Shown one piece after another: positions 36,994 through 49,730 of a stretch of DNA of 64,000 nt (the first letter of the stretch is position 1; each line of letters opens with the position of its first letter). The notes beneath the pieces are model-generated. The model was given only the letters and a program-made list of their open reading frames with translations. It had not been told where the DNA came from and searched no databases. Source of the DNA: Drosophila pseudoobscura (Eukaryota; Arthropoda; Insecta; Diptera; Drosophilidae); the NCBI RefSeq assembly GCF_009870125.1, contig NC_046683.1, forward strand, positions 1,488,001 to 1,552,000. The letters are read 5' to 3'. The position numbers and the translations under genes were made by a program.

Positions 36994-39900
36994 TGTGCGG
37001 GCATATCTGGCACGGGCTATTCGGCAGACGGGCCTAGTATTAGAATAGAATAGATCTTCAACCAACACAGTCTTGAACCGACCTCGGCGTCTTGGATCGA
37101 CATTGCCGATCTATTCTACGAAGAACAACAAGCAACAAATTTGAAGCTGCCACAGTGCCACGGGCCTGAGAAAGATGCCACCAACCATCAGCACGGCTGT
37201 TTGATGATCGGCACAGAATAGTACGAGGCGAAACAGGAGGGAGAAGGAAGGAGGAGGAGGAGGAGCAGCAGTAGAAAAGGCCAGGCGTTGCCTGAAGTGG
37301 AGGGGCAGGTGGAAGGGGAGGGAAGGGGGGCTGGTTTCAGGCAAAATTAAACATAATCATGTGCTGCATAAATATGCGAGTGAGTGAAGAGTGGAGAGTG
37401 GAGTGTGGAGTGTGGCCCTTTGCTATTGATATTTGGATAAAAGCAGAGCAGCGACTGCCAGAGTTTGCACAGTGCAAACAATGTGCATTTCTGGAAGAGA
37501 GGGACCCACATCCACATCCACATCTACACCAGGCACCCAGCACCCACCGACAGTTGTTAGAGTTCCAAATCAAACAGTACACTCCTCCTCCTCCTCCTAC
37601 TCCCGCTCCATGCCACACACACACACACGCACACACACAGACACGACACGGTCCGATGAATATGTTTATGCCAGTTGGCTTTGCAATAACTTCATAAATA
37701 TTCACGAGGAAGGAACCGAACCACGAAGCATTTCCACCATGCTCCATGCTCCATGCTCCAATCCTCAAATCGATGCACACAAAATTTAAATTCAAATTCG
37801 TTAAAACAGAAGAGACACTGACAGAACAGAACAGAGCAGAACAGAGAAGAGAAGGGAAGAGCATAATGGAGGAGATTTAATGGTGAGTCCCGGGCTATAA
37901 TGCAATTATGATTTGACCGAAACGAACCGAACAGAACCGAACCGACTGTCAATTAAATGACAAATTTACAACACTTGCTGCCCCCCAACACACAGGACAC
38001 GGGCAATGCCCAGGCAGGGCCCAAACAGGGCCCAGGCACATGCGATGGCCGATGGAATAAAATCATATAAAATATCAATAAACCACACAAATTTATGGCA
38101 GAAACATACACAGAGCGAGAGAGAGAGAGAGAGATACAGAAAGATGGAGGAGAAGAGAGTTGCAAGAGTGAGTATCCGTGTCCTGCAGCATTGCATTGCA
38201 TTCTGCTGGATGCTCTCTCCACTCCACTCCACATCCGTTTCCCAGGCTCGTAAATAAAATGCACTCCTTGCCTCGACCCCTAGCTCCTCGCTTGCAGATC
38301 CCGAGCCACAGCCAGAGCCAGAGCCAGCGGCAAAACGATGACGAGCTGACGATGTCATTGTAAATACCATAAAGAAAATCGTTGCCGACGTGCGGTATCC
38401 CTCGCATGTCCCTCCCGTGTTGTGCCTTTTGCCTGTGCTTTCCTTTCCTCTCCTCTCCTTTCCTCTCCTCTCCTTTCCCTCTAGAATAAGAAGCCGTTGC
38501 CGTTGCCGTTGCTGTTGCTGGCCAAAGGAGCATCCGCATCCAGCATTCAGCATCCAGGAAGCCCTGCAAAATGTTATTTATTGGAATTGTGTAATAAATG
38601 TTACCGAAAGTGCACTCGACATAAACGAAATGTTGCATCCACACGAGTACATCCATTGCCAGCATCGAGGCTCCTGGCATTAGGAGCCCGTCCGCGCCCA
38701 CCAGCCCTCGCCGAGAGATGCAAATGAGAAGGAGCAGCAGCAGTAGCCAAGGATGCCATTATCCATTATCCAGCATTACGTGTGTGTTGAGAACCGAGCC
38801 CCGAACCCCGAACACCGAAGCCCAGACATCGGCATCCGCATCATGGCACTGACAGTGGCTTCTGGCCAGAGAGATCTCCATTATCGATGGGGTTCCGTTT
38901 TCATTTCACCTTGAGAGAAACTGGCTTCAGAGATGTCTTAATGTTACGCGCTCTTTTCCTGCAAACAGGATTCATGGGTTGTTCGATCCAAGGGATACGT
39001 CCTGCCGGCGCCTCTCAGGGTTACGTGCTGATCGCTCACTTAGAGCAGCAGCCGGCCTCCACGTGCAAGGCGCCACCAATCGAGCATTGGACAGTCCCGA
39101 CCTTTGGACACCATTCCTGCCTCCCCCTCCAGGCGCCCGAGCTCCAGGGCTCCTGGGCTCCTGGGCTCCAGGCTCCTGGCAGCTGCATTTTTGGACAAAA
39201 CGGAAACTGGTCCTTGGGGCGTCGACGCTTTGGCTTTGGGCTCTCGGTGCTTTCTGTGTCTGTGGCAAGTGACAGGCCCACAGACACATATGGCCACGGC
39301 CACCCACAGGATACAACTGCTGCTGCTGCTGCTGCAGATGTGTCTGTGGCACCTTTCCGTGTGTGTGTGCGGACTGCTCTTTGTCCCGAATATTTCCATC
39401 GATTTGATTTATATGCAAAATATTTAAATTTTATTGCCAGTTTGCATATGGCCCATACCAACAGGAGCAGCAGGACCAGCAGGACCAGAAGCAGTAGCAG
39501 TAGCACTAGCAGGAATCCCCTGGGCTTAAGTGAGATCGATAGTTATAGTTGTAGTCCACACACACACCCCATCTAGATATACATACATACGTTTATACAT
39601 ATCCACATGTTCCTGGGGGTCGTTTAAAGAAGAAGCCGCCGGACAAAACAGCTGAGCTCCACTCCGCTCTGGAGTGTTGGAGGAGTAATTTATGCAGCTT
39701 TTTGGCAATATTGAAATCGAAATTTAAATGCAAACAAGGGAAAGTGTTGGGGCCCCAGCACCTGGCCCCTGCCACCTGGAAGGGGCAATGGGAATGGGAA
39801 TCGATTACGGGAATTGCGAATAAATTACAGCCCAAATAATTATGTGCTCGGACAATCGATTTCCATATTGGCAGGTTGTGTTCTATCAATGCCTCCGTTT

Positions 39901-41628
39901 ATACCTACTACGAGGGTCTCTGTCTCTGTCGGGATGGTATCTGAACATCTCATATCTTATATGTATATCAGGCAAGAGCAGATTCAAGGAGCAGCTTCAA
40001 ATTCAACTAATGAGTCCTTGAGCGGAATTGTGTCTCCTTTAGAGCTCGGCTGGCTGCAACTTTATTCATTTTTCATACTGTCAGAGCAGCAAGAACCCCT
40101 GGCATGGCAGGGCAGGGTGTGGGCAGGGCGTGGGCGTGTCAGAAATTATGTTGATTGTTTGCTTTAGCCAAGGAAATAATTAAGCAAGACGAGGCACAAG
40201 CACAGGCAGCACAGACAGCACAGACAGCAGACAGGAGGCAGGATTCCACGGAGACAAGGAGACAAGGAGCCGTCGCAGAGACTCCGTCGCACTTGGCGCC
40301 AAGTCAAAAATATATGTATGCATTTTCTCGGGATAAATTTCCCGGAGAGCAGGAGAAGGCGGCAAAAAACCAAACCCAAATCCAAATTGTCAACAGCTTT
40401 TTGTGCGTCGGCTCCTGTGTGTGTGTGTGTTTCTTTTTGTTGGGAAAACTTAATCTAATTAGGGGGCTACTTGGAGCTGAAGTTTTGATTTACATTTTGG
40501 GGCTGCCAGGAAATCGCAGACCGAGTGGAAATTAGCCGGAAAGGACACCGACACCGACACCGACAGCGAGCCAGCTCTGACCCAAAAGCTGCATCAATTT
40601 CCGCTTAAATCGTTGACCATATTCTTGGCTAAAACGTTCCTGGCAAATCCAATTGAAGTTGTTCGAATATGTGCGGCATATGTATATCGTATTTGGGGTT
40701 CGATTGCAGTTCGATTTTGGGTTGATTTCATCGCATTTCATTAGGGAGGAGCAAAAGGCAATTCTAATTCCAATTCCATTTTACACATGCTTCATTTGGT
40801 GATTGGGAATTCGTGTTCGGCCCACAGCCGACCACATTGTTTAATACTCGTTGAATTTTATTCATTTATTTCGCTAAATTTGGAAACGACCCAGCCATTC
40901 AGCGCTACAGCGCTACAGCTCTGAGGGATCCTTTGTCCTTTCGAATCTTTTGTTTGGCCAAACGGGCAAATATTTAACAAATGAGAAGAGGGAGGGCCAA
41001 ACAGAACGGAATGGAACGGAACAGAACAGTCCGCTCGCTTGATAAGAGCGATAAGCCTCGTCTCGCCATGTGGCCATGAATAAATTAGTTTGCCACAAGG
41101 CACGTCCCCGCCCCGCCCCTCCATCAAACGCCATCATTCCTTGGGGATACTATACGCAGCAGACTGGAACATCAAGAACCCGCTATACAAGGTAACGATT
41201 CCCTGCCTCCGTTGCACCAATGAGGCACCAACGGCAGAAGCCAGGAAGAACTCATCCATAATCGAGTCCAAACGGAGTCCAAACACTATCGGTATAATCA
41301 GTCTATCGGACACACTGTTTCTGCATATCGATTGAATGCGAAATGCAACTCTGATGATAAATGTATATTGGATCTAGATCGTTTGGAACCATCTCTCATT
41401 TGGAACTCCCTTCCTCCTGGAATCACAATTTGAAGAAAATTTGCTCGCAGAAGTTGGCTGTGGAACTATTTGTCGAGCCCTCAGTTCTGTCTTGCTCCAG
41501 ATTTTCTCATTGTGTAATCGAGAGTTGTACGGCTCACATTGTTGTGATATTTGTGCGCAGTCGAACAAGTCGAAGTGGACGTCTTCCTCGCCTTCGCCCT
41601 CGCCTTCGCCTGGCAGCCTTGCGCCGAA

Positions 41629-42652
41629 ATGTCCGTGGTCGAAATGGATCTCTGGGTATGTACCAAAAAGTGAACCTTTGATGAACCAGCTCCCCGTGGG
41701 TGGTTCCCCGTGGGTGTCCTAAAAGTTGTAAATTGCTTGCAATTCATTTTTGCACCATTTTTACATTCCTGACACCGAAAGCAAAGCCTATTTCAATTTC
41801 AATCTTACTTGTGCAATCTCCTAGCCCGTCAACTTCAACAACCATCAGGATAATGGTCCAGGTCAAGGTCAAGGACCACAGCCATACACACAGCGGGTGT
41901 GGCTCGCCCTGGCCATGGGCCTGATGGGCCTGTTCAGCTTTCACTACGCCAGCATTCTGCGAAGCGTGTCCATCAGAGGCAGCATGATCGTGGTCAGCGT
42001 CATCTGTGTCGTCCTTTACTTGGTGATCCGCGGCACTCTGGGCCCCGCCGAAGTGAAGGAGTGGCTGGACGCGATATTGGAAGAGCCTTGGCTGACTATC
42101 CACGACGTGGAGGCAACTCAGCGTGCAACGCGCCGAGCAATCAAGCAATGCATCGCCACTGGAACCTATATGATGTGGCAGACGTCACGTCTACTGCCAG
42201 CAATCCGTGTGGCTTGCCTTCGTAGGCTGCACGTGCTCTGCTCGGCCATCGATTTGCCACTACTCACGAAGATCTGTAAGTCCACAGTCCGCAGCAGAGA
42301 GCCAGCCCTCTAATCTCGCCGGACTCCTTTTCCAGTATACTCTAGAGCCTTTGTAGCAGAAGCCCTGCCCAGTCGAATTCATGCCGCGTGGCGCGGCATT
42401 CGTAACCAGATCTCGAACCGACATCAAGTGAATCGATTCTCTGACTTCTCTGACTTCTATGACTCTGTCCAGTCTGGTGCAGCGGATCCATCCAGCGAGG
42501 CGTCCCACAATGAACACAAGCAATCCCCAACTGTGCCGCCAGAAGAACTGTATGGGGAATCAACTGTGCCACACTTCCTCGATGATCCAACCAGTAGCCT
42601 CGAAACCCATGATGAATTCGTTCCAAAGTTGAAGAGTTATGGAGCATGCTGA
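41629..42652 (+). CDS. Unrecognised protein with two membrane segments
   Basis: Three exons fit: 41629-41655 (MSVVEMDLW, then donor GTATGT), 41825-42275 and 42336-42652. Phases 0 and 1 match, giving 264 residues. After a Gly/Gln/Pro-rich N-terminus (NHQDNGPGQGQGPQP) come two hydrophobic segments: VWLALAMGLMGLFSFHYASI and, after a short RSVSIRG loop, MIVVSVICVVLYLVI. A helical, basic middle (ATQRATRRAIKQC, ARIHAAW-like) and an acidic, Ser/Pro-rich tail ending KSYGAC follow. The layout suggests a membrane hairpin with both ends on one side. The frame stays open upstream of the ATG to a stop at 41545 and encodes a hydrophobic VFLAFALAFAW stretch, so an upstream coding exon joined at the acceptor ending 41560 is an alternative. 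No family is recognised. Confidence 0.72.
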
Positions 42653-44307
42653 AGCGTGCAATCAGACCGAATAGTTATATGTATTTAGTGTTTATTTTTT
42701 GTTATGTTTTTTTTTCCAGCCCAAAGAGCGCATGTTTGTTTATTAAATTGATTATTGCTTAAATGAACATTCCGAGGAAATCATTCCTTCCCCGTTGGGG
42801 GCTGCAAGAACGCAGAATACTTTCCGCCATTCGAGTGTTGAAGACTTTTCGGCTTTAAATTGAATTAAAGCCGCCAGCAGCGGCAGCGCGACTTGGGCGC
42901 GATAAAAGTCGCGCGCCCAGAACGTGACGAACGACGAGGCTGTTAAAGTCGCTGGCAAACAAAGGACCAGAACGGAGCAGAGCAGACCCCTGGCTGTATG
43001 GGCGGTGCGAGGTGTCGGGTGTGTTATGGTTGGGGCGACTCAGAGTCGGCGTTTACATTTTGGGGCTGGGGCTGGGGCTTGGGCTTGGGCTTGGGCTTGG
43101 CAGTTGTTAATCATTAAAGCCGCCTTCGGGGAGTGGCCCAAGATTTTGGTCAGATTTATTCATTAGCCGTGGGGAATCGGCACGGACCACGGGAGGAGCA
43201 TTAAATATTTAGGGAGTAGTCGTTCGTCCGTGGGAGACGAGACCGAAATCGAATCGAAGGAGGAGAGGGAGAAGGAGGGGAAGGAGGAGCAGCAGGAGGA
43301 AATGGAGGTGGCAGGAAAATGGAGATGAAGATGGAAAAGGCTGTTGGCTGTTGGCTGGTGACTGGTGACACCCCGCCACCACTCCCACCCGCCGAAGCCC
43401 TTTTCTTCCTGCAATTTGCACTCAATTGCAATTTCCGCTTGGCGATGCCATTTGCTACGTGCATCCCCCCCCCATTCCCTACCCCACGCCTACGTGCTGA
43501 GGGTGGCGAAAACGCGCAGAAATTTGTTTTGCCATTTTGTTTAGTTGTTAGTTGTCCCCCACCCCTGCTCCGCCCCTGCTGTGGGGCGGGAAGGCATGGC
43601 GGTTTCTTTCCTTTTTTAAATATCAATATAAAACGTGACAGAATGGACTTTTCCCTGCACTGAAATTCGGCGGCAAGAGGGCGGTGGTGCGGTGGGACGG
43701 CCCCATTTACAGCGTTACCGGGGGGACCGGGGAGGAGTATTTCCGTAAGCGGTTTAACTGCTCGGAACGTTGGCCAGGCATAAGTAGGGGCCGCACACGC
43801 ATTATAATCCGTTTAGAGATGCGTGTGGGACCCGACAGCTGCAGGAACATAATATACGAATTCCCAGCCTACTTGCCACTTACCACTCGCCACTCGCCAC
43901 CTGCCACTGACTTCAGGCAAGACCTTCTTTCGCCTGTGGAATTGGCGATTTGTGATTATGATTCAAAGATTATTATCACCAAAGTTACAGTTAAGTAAGG
44001 AGAAGGAGAGCCTTGTGGAGGAACATTTCGTGCAAGGCCAAGGCCTATGGGTCGAACAACAGCCCAACAGCGGGGACAATGTCCCAAAAGGGAATGCATT
44101 TGCGAGTAGCCCAGTACAAAGCCATAAACCCAAAGGAAGTTTGAGTTAGATGCAGGAACCCCCCCGCCCCATTTGATCGGACTCCAGGGAGAACCGAATA
44201 GAGTGCCATAGATAGATACTCCCATCCCATTCAGTAGGCTTGGCTGTCCCGGTCGATTCTATTCATTGATTTTACATTGTGCCACGAACCTGACAACATT
44301 TCACAAA
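42653..44307. other. Intergenic spacer
   Basis: No supported exon. The spacer has a GGGCTT/GGGCTG minisatellite at 43063-43100 and purine-rich and C-rich blocks at 43255-43320 and 43466-43490. The frames at 43319 and 43684 have no splice or compositional support. Confidence 0.5.
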
Positions 44308-45726
44308 ATGCCACTGTCGAACAAACAGACAGCCAAGGCCCGGCCACAGCCACAGCCACAGCCACAGCTCCAGCACCAGACGGAGCTCATGGGCCAGTTC
44401 AGGGACAAGATGAAGGAGGAGCTGAAGAAGGAGATCACGGCAGAGCTCAAGAAAGAGGTCAAGGAAGAGATCATGGTCGAATGGCGAACAAGGAAGCAAA
44501 ACCAACAGAGTCCGGAGCCTGAAAGGGACTCCTTGTTCGAGACGGTCAAGGAGCAGACGGTGCCACTGGTCGCTCAGGAAAAGCAGCCCCGAGACCAGAT
44601 AGACGCCAAGACGGAGGCTGCGAAGGAGATCCTTATCGAGAAGCAGCAGAAGCAGCAGCAGCAGCAGCAGCTGCCCATTCTGATGGACGACTTCATGGCG
44701 GAACTGGTCGCAAAACTGAACAAGCCGATCCCATCCTTTGAGCCAATGGCCGAGAAAAATAAGCAGCCGAAGATGGTGTGCGATTTCCCGATCGACAGCA
44801 AAAAGGAGGTGAAGGTGATGGAGGACCTCTTCGATAAGATGACCAACCGGATCTTGGAGGAGCTCGTTCTCGAGAAGAAAGTGCTCCAGGAGGACACCAA
44901 GGCCGAGCTTAAGAAAGAGCCCCTGGTCGAGGGCGTGCAGGAGCTCAAGGAGGCCATGTTTGAGAAGATAATAAACCGACAGGAGGAGACCACCTCGATC
45001 GAGAGCAATATGCCGCAGCAGAAGGAGCCGCTGATCGATTACACGAAGGACACGAAGCAGATCAAGAACCCCGAGCTGGAGAACGATTTCCAGGCGTTGA
45101 TGGCCGATAGCCATGATAAACAGCTGATGACAGAGCACGCGGCCGTGTTCCACAACCTGAAGGAGCTGCAGGCGCAGAAGAACATTCAGATGGAAAAGCT
45201 TACCAATGAGTTCCGTGCGGCCTTGGCCCTGGGCATAAAGCACAGGCAACTGATCAAGGAGGAGCAGCAGGCCAGGCAGCCGATTATCGATCAAGGACTC
45301 AAGGCGCCGATCGATTCCACAAAGCAAATCAAGGAGGACTCGCACTCGGACCCGGACCCGGATCCCTTGACCAAAAAGCAGGAGCAGAAGCAGGAGCAGA
45401 AGCAGGTCGAGCAGACAGGACAGAAGTACATTTCGCAGGAGGCCATGAACCAGAGAAAGCAGGAGATCCAGAAGGGAACGATGCTCGAAAACTTTCGCAT
45501 GATGTTCGTCAAGCTGTCGAAGAACTGCTTCCGCAACTGCCTACAGAACTTGTCCACGTCGCTGGATGCCCGGGAGCGGGCCTGCGTCAGCGACTGCATG
45601 AGCACCTACATAGACTCGTACCGTCTGGTCAACCGCGCCTTCGTCACTCGCATCCACGCGGAGCACAAGAAGCGCATGGAGCAGCGCCAGGAGCAGCTCT
45701 CAATGAGCCTCCACCAGAAGAAGTAA
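44308..45726 (+). CDS. Tim13-like twin-CX3C domain fused to a long charged N-terminal region
   Basis: An intronless frame of 472 residues. The start is the first ATG (44308), in a good fly context (CAAAATG); in-frame sequence upstream has no earlier ATG. Residues 1-390 are rich in Lys, Glu and Gln, with (PQ)n, a Gln run and repeated KKE-type heptad-like stretches (for example MKEELKKEITAELKKE), so coiled coil is likely. The last 80 residues hold CFRNC and CVSDC (Cys407, 411, 426, 430), 14 residues apart, inside KLSKNCFRNC...SLDARERACVSDC...YRLVNRAF. This is the small-Tim chaperone pattern and is closest to Tim13. Small Tims are normally about 80-110 residues and carry membrane-protein precursors through the mitochondrial intermembrane space. 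The 390-residue extension is foreign to that family. A lineage-specific, possibly testis-expressed retrocopy is plausible but not shown. Confidence 0.85.
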   Translation: MPLSNKQTAKARPQPQPQPQLQHQTELMGQFRDKMKEELKKEITAELKKEVKEEIMVEWRTRKQNQQSPEPERDSLFETVKEQTVPLVAQEKQPRDQIDAKTEAAKEILIEKQQKQQQQQQLPILMDDFMAELVAKLNKPIPSFEPMAEKNKQPKMVCDFPIDSKKEVKVMEDLFDKMTNRILEELVLEKKVLQEDTKAELKKEPLVEGVQELKEAMFEKIINRQEETTSIESNMPQQKEPLIDYTKDTKQIKNPELENDFQALMADSHDKQLMTEHAAVFHNLKELQAQKNIQMEKLTNEFRAALALGIKHRQLIKEEQQARQPIIDQGLKAPIDSTKQIKEDSHSDPDPDPLTKKQEQKQEQKQVEQTGQKYISQEAMNQRKQEIQKGTMLENFRMMFVKLSKNCFRNCLQNLSTSLDARERACVSDCMSTYIDSYRLVNRAFVTRIHAEHKKRMEQRQEQLSMSLHQKK

Positions 45727-48700
45727 AGGTCGAAAGTCGAAAGATGGAAGATTGATTACACGACAAATTGTTGCTGATGTGTTGTTATTGTTTTTACCTA
45801 CTGTTTTGGAATTTATAAATACATGAAATTGTGTGTGTGGGCACTCGAAAGTTCTGTTCTGTTTTCTGTTTTCTGTTTTCAGTGTTCTGTTTTCTGTTTT
45901 CAGTTGTGTTTAAAAGTGAAGAGCGAATGATGGTGCCATTATTATTCCCCTGGGCCGGGAATGGGGTGCCTGTCTGTCTGTTCGAATGAGTTTTCAGGCA
46001 GAAGTTGATGCCGTTTATGAAACGGCTTGCTGGCATTGGAATCCGGTTAACATCATGAACTGTTCTGTTCTCTGCTTCCCATCAGGGGCCCATCATCATC
46101 GCCAGACAGGGGCTGTGCGGATGATGGCGTGTGGCATGTGGGATGTGGCATTGGGCGGCCGGGGTCAAGGGGTCGTTGCTTCTCCAGTTTTCGGTAAATA
46201 CACTGCTCTGCCTTTGAGGCTGCTGCTGCTGCTGCTGCTGCGGCTGCCTGAATAGCAGGCCGCTGAATAGCGGCAGCCTCTGGTTCGCATTAGTGACGTC
46301 GGTCCATCATCTATGGCCCCATCCAGCCAGCCGTCTGCACATTCTCCATTATCCGTTCTCCATTCTCCATTCTCCATGGCTCCGCTCTGTGCTTTTTGCA
46401 TTCAGGATGCGTGGATGCTAGATTTGGCTCTATTCCCTTTCCCCTTTCCCCTTTCGCCATCGCATTGAGCGAATGCTTTTTGTCCATGTCCATGTCCATG
46501 TCCTGGGCCTGTGGTCCCCTTCTGGTCCCGTGGACTGGTGACTGCTTTATGAATGCATAATTTTATTATGCACAAATTCTATTTACATTCTATTTCACGT
46601 CGAGTGAAGCGGTTCATGAAGCCAGGCCCGGACCGCGGGTCGCTCCGGCAGTTCCAGCGGTGCACCTGGGGCCCGGCCAGCCACACGATGGGAACTCCTC
46701 GACGGCATCTCGCAGGCGGATTTCATTGTAATTAATATTTGCATTTCAATTGCATTTTGGCCGCCTCTAAGCCCACAGGCACACAGGCTTTCTAGCCCAC
46801 ACAATTATCACATATGGCGGGGCATTGATTAAACATTTAGCGGCGCATCGCTTCCAAAAGTATTTGCGAGGACTCTGTCCTGTGTCCTGCGTCCAGTCTC
46901 TCTCTCTCTGTCTCTGTCTGGCTAATTTTGGGCTGACATGGGCACCTCTAATATGGGGGAGGCTGGATCTGTTGGATCTCCTGTTTATTGGGTCTGCCAA
47001 CCGAAAGTCAGCCAAATGGAAACCTCAACAGAGCTTGGGCCAGAGGATTAGGGCAGGGATTGCGTTTGGGGCTCGGAGTTTGAGTTTTTGGGTACCCGGA
47101 CATTGGCATCTGGTTATGGCACCAGGCGATGATTGCTTCCCCCAGAGCGACATCAGCATCAGCATCGGCATCGGCATCGACATTGACATGGTCCAGTGCC
47201 TATAAATCAACAGCTGCAGCAGTTTTTTCCACCAGGAGCTGGTAGATGGGAGCTGTGAGTGGAGGTTGGCAGTGGGGCGAGCTGAAATCTTTTCAAGTGG
47301 TCAACGGACACAAATCCCACGAACCCGGGGCCCGCATCCTTGTGCCCTGGGCCTTGTGCCTTGTACCTTTGCGGTTGAATTAAGGCAAACAAAGGGGCAA
47401 CCGGGCGAGCTCTTACGAGTGTATGGCTCTCTGGCTCTCTCTGGTGGATGGAGGTGCAGCGGTGGCAGGGCTTTGCTTAGATTACGCATACGCATACGCC
47501 GTGTTGTCCCCCAAGTGCGAGGACGAGTGCAAGTTCCCCCAGTCCTCTCTATCTCGACTCTGAATGAGGTCGAGAAAAGAAAGTGCAACACACATGAGGA
47601 AAGAGGAAAGAGAGAAGCACAAAAACGAAAAAGGGCAAACGCAAAATGTAAATGGGCTTTGCTTTTCACAAAATGAATATTAAATTGCATGCAGGGGACG
47701 GAGATGGGGATGGGGATGGGAAAGTGGAGTGGAGTGCAGCTTAGCCCAGAGTGTTAGACATGTCTGAGCCTTTAACATTAACATGCAGGCATCCCAGTCT
47801 CCATCCCCATCCGCCTCTCTCTCTCCCTCTCTGCCGCCCCTCTATGGAGACCTCTTCATGCCCTGCCATTTGTGTGATTTGATTTTCGCAGCTTGCAACG
47901 TGCAGCATGCAGCGTGGCACTTGTAGATATATATCTCTCTCTCTCTCAGTGTCAATGGGGGCTCGGCTCCGCTTTGAAGATGCATGGGATACGAGTAGAA
48001 GTGCATCTGATCTATGGCTTTCCATCGAGTGCCAGCCTCTATCGGAACTCTATTTCTGTCTGTCATCGTTATCATCGTAGTTTCCATTCCGAAAATCTTA
48101 ATCCCAATTAGACTTTCACCTCTCTATTCCCACAACTAATTAGCATTGGGGGAAAATCTCGGATATCCTTCTTTGCTGCAGCGAATCTGCTTAAATAGAC
48201 GAGGAAATTCTGGCTCATTTCCCCCCCTGTCTCCCCGCCACCCTGCCTTGCTGCCGCACACAGCACAAATATTGCCTGGCATGGAAATTTGCTGTCATTT
48301 CAGGGACTAACCCTGCCGCACTGCACCGCACCGCCCTCTCATATATGACATGGCATATGCATTGTTTTCAAAATGATTTGCGGTTCTAATTTTTCGCACA
48401 GAGAGACACACAACGGAGGAGGCAGGGGGGATGGGCGGCTGGGAGGCTGGGAGTGGGAGAAAGTTATGCATGGTTGCCATACTTTGTCGTCCTTGTCGTC
48501 GTTTCTTATTTCTGTGGCTTTCGCTGCACAACTTGAACAGGCTCTGAAACGGCTTCCTCCTTCCTCCTCTCTGCCTCTCTGCCTCTCTAGCGACAAAGTA
48601 TGCTGCAAGTACAAGTAAAATGCCGCCACAAACCGCATGCTGCTTCACTCTGCTCAACTATTGCGTCTTCTCTGGTGCTCTGGTGCTCTCCTGCTCTTGC

Positions 48701-49429
48701 TCCTCCGAATGCTCTGTGCAGTGCTCCTCCTGGAGCTCTTCTGCTCATTTTGTGTGTGTGGCGCCTAAAAACAAAGCTCAAAACCGTCGCTTGGTTCAGC
48801 ATTTCAACTGCTTGGAAATTTATTCATTCCCCTGCTCAAATGCTCAAATGCTCAAGTGCCTTGGCCCCTGTCTAGCATCTGCCATCTTCCATCTTCCATC
48901 TACCATCTTCCATCTACCATTTCCATCTTCATTTGTCTGTCGTTTTGTATTTGAGCATTTCGGTATTTGAGTTTTTCCCCACTCCCCACTCCCTTTGCCA
49001 TCCCTCCTCCTAAATGCCACAACAGGCAGCACAGAGGCAGTACAGGCAGCACGGCACCCGAAAACTTCTTCTCCGAGTCTCTGCTCGGGCAAATACAAAT
49101 GTAAGTAAATTTTTAATTGAAACTCTTATGGAGAACAGAACTCACACGGAAATGTTGTCACTGCCAGGCGAAATTTGATAATTCAAATGGCAGAGTGTTT
49201 AATATTTGATGTTCTTCCCCCACCCTAGCTCCCCTCTAACGCTGTCCTCCCTGTCTCTGCCGCTGTCTCCGCCTCCGCCTCTGCCCCTGCCTCTGCTCTC
49301 TGCTCTCTGGTTTTGGGCCACAAATTTAATTTCATTTGTGGAAATCAATTAAAATTCCTTTCAAAATGTATCACCTACAGAAACGGACGATTTACGATTT
49401 TCGACTTACGGAGAACTGAACCTCAAGCA
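45727..49429. other. Gene-poor stretch
   Basis: No supported exon. Short tandem motifs include ttctgtttt (45853-45905), a tgctgctgc run (46218-46240), gcatcggcatcggcatcg (47155-47180) and a CT-run at 47936-47947. The open frames are short. Confidence 0.5.
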
Positions 49430-49588
49430 ATGTCCTTGTTTTGGATGCCGTTTGGACGCCGTCCTGTAGTCCCCGGATCGCAGGAGTGCATCAATTACTT
49501 GGCCAAAAACTTCGACTCTATTCCAATGAAAAGTTTCTGTCGCCGGCCTGCTCGAGGCTCGAGGCTTCCCAAAGAACCAAAAGTTGAG
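49430..49588 (+). CDS. Possible orphan coding exon, 53 codons
   Basis: An ATG in a fair context opens a 53-codon frame (MSLFWMPFGRRPVVPGS... to ...LPKEPKVE) of balanced composition that ends exactly at a strong GAG|GTAAGT donor in phase 0. The frame is also open upstream to 49313. About 210 bp downstream a phase-0 frame from about 49800 runs to 50166 and includes AEIKEILPAEWLHSTKF; its acceptor (ggcaggcag) is weak. A (GGGCA)n repeat lies in the would-be intron. No family is recognised, and this could be chance. Confidence 0.25.
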
Positions 49589-49670
49589 GTAAGTTGTGTA
49601 CTGAAGTTAAAAGTTTCTGTGTGCCACGCCACGCCACGCCACGCCGCAAAATGCAGTCCAAGGAGTGATA

Positions 49671-49730
49671 CAGAGAGAGAGAGAGAGAGAGACACAGGGC
49701 AGGGCAGGGCAGGGCAGGGCAGGGCAGGGC
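49671..49730. repeat. (GA)n followed by a GGGCA pentanucleotide repeat
   Basis: A GA run at 49671-49692 is followed by about six copies of GGGCA at 49696-49730. They lie between the possible exon at 49430-49588 and the next open frame. Confidence 0.9.

Larger units (their letters stand above)
25300..41628. other. Long gene-poor stretch
   Basis: No exon could be supported. Long frames at 35172-36146 (-) and 38887-39576 (+) are low in complexity or lack splice partners. Visible repeats include (GA)n at 25516, CT-rich blocks at 33363-33440, (GT)n at 33499-33519, (CA)n at 35400-35418 and 36058-36088, TATC repeats at 36967-36993 and a 22-bp palindrome of gtacataca type at 25807-25828. A GTTAAC cluster lies at 30925-30990 and a promoter-like motif at 34985. 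The region may be intergenic or intron of a gene whose exons lie elsewhere. Confidence 0.5.

Noticed and set aside
38887..39576. 229-codon plus-strand frame
   Set aside because: It spans gctcc and CTG repeats, overlaps equally long frames on the other strand, and has no recognisable domain.
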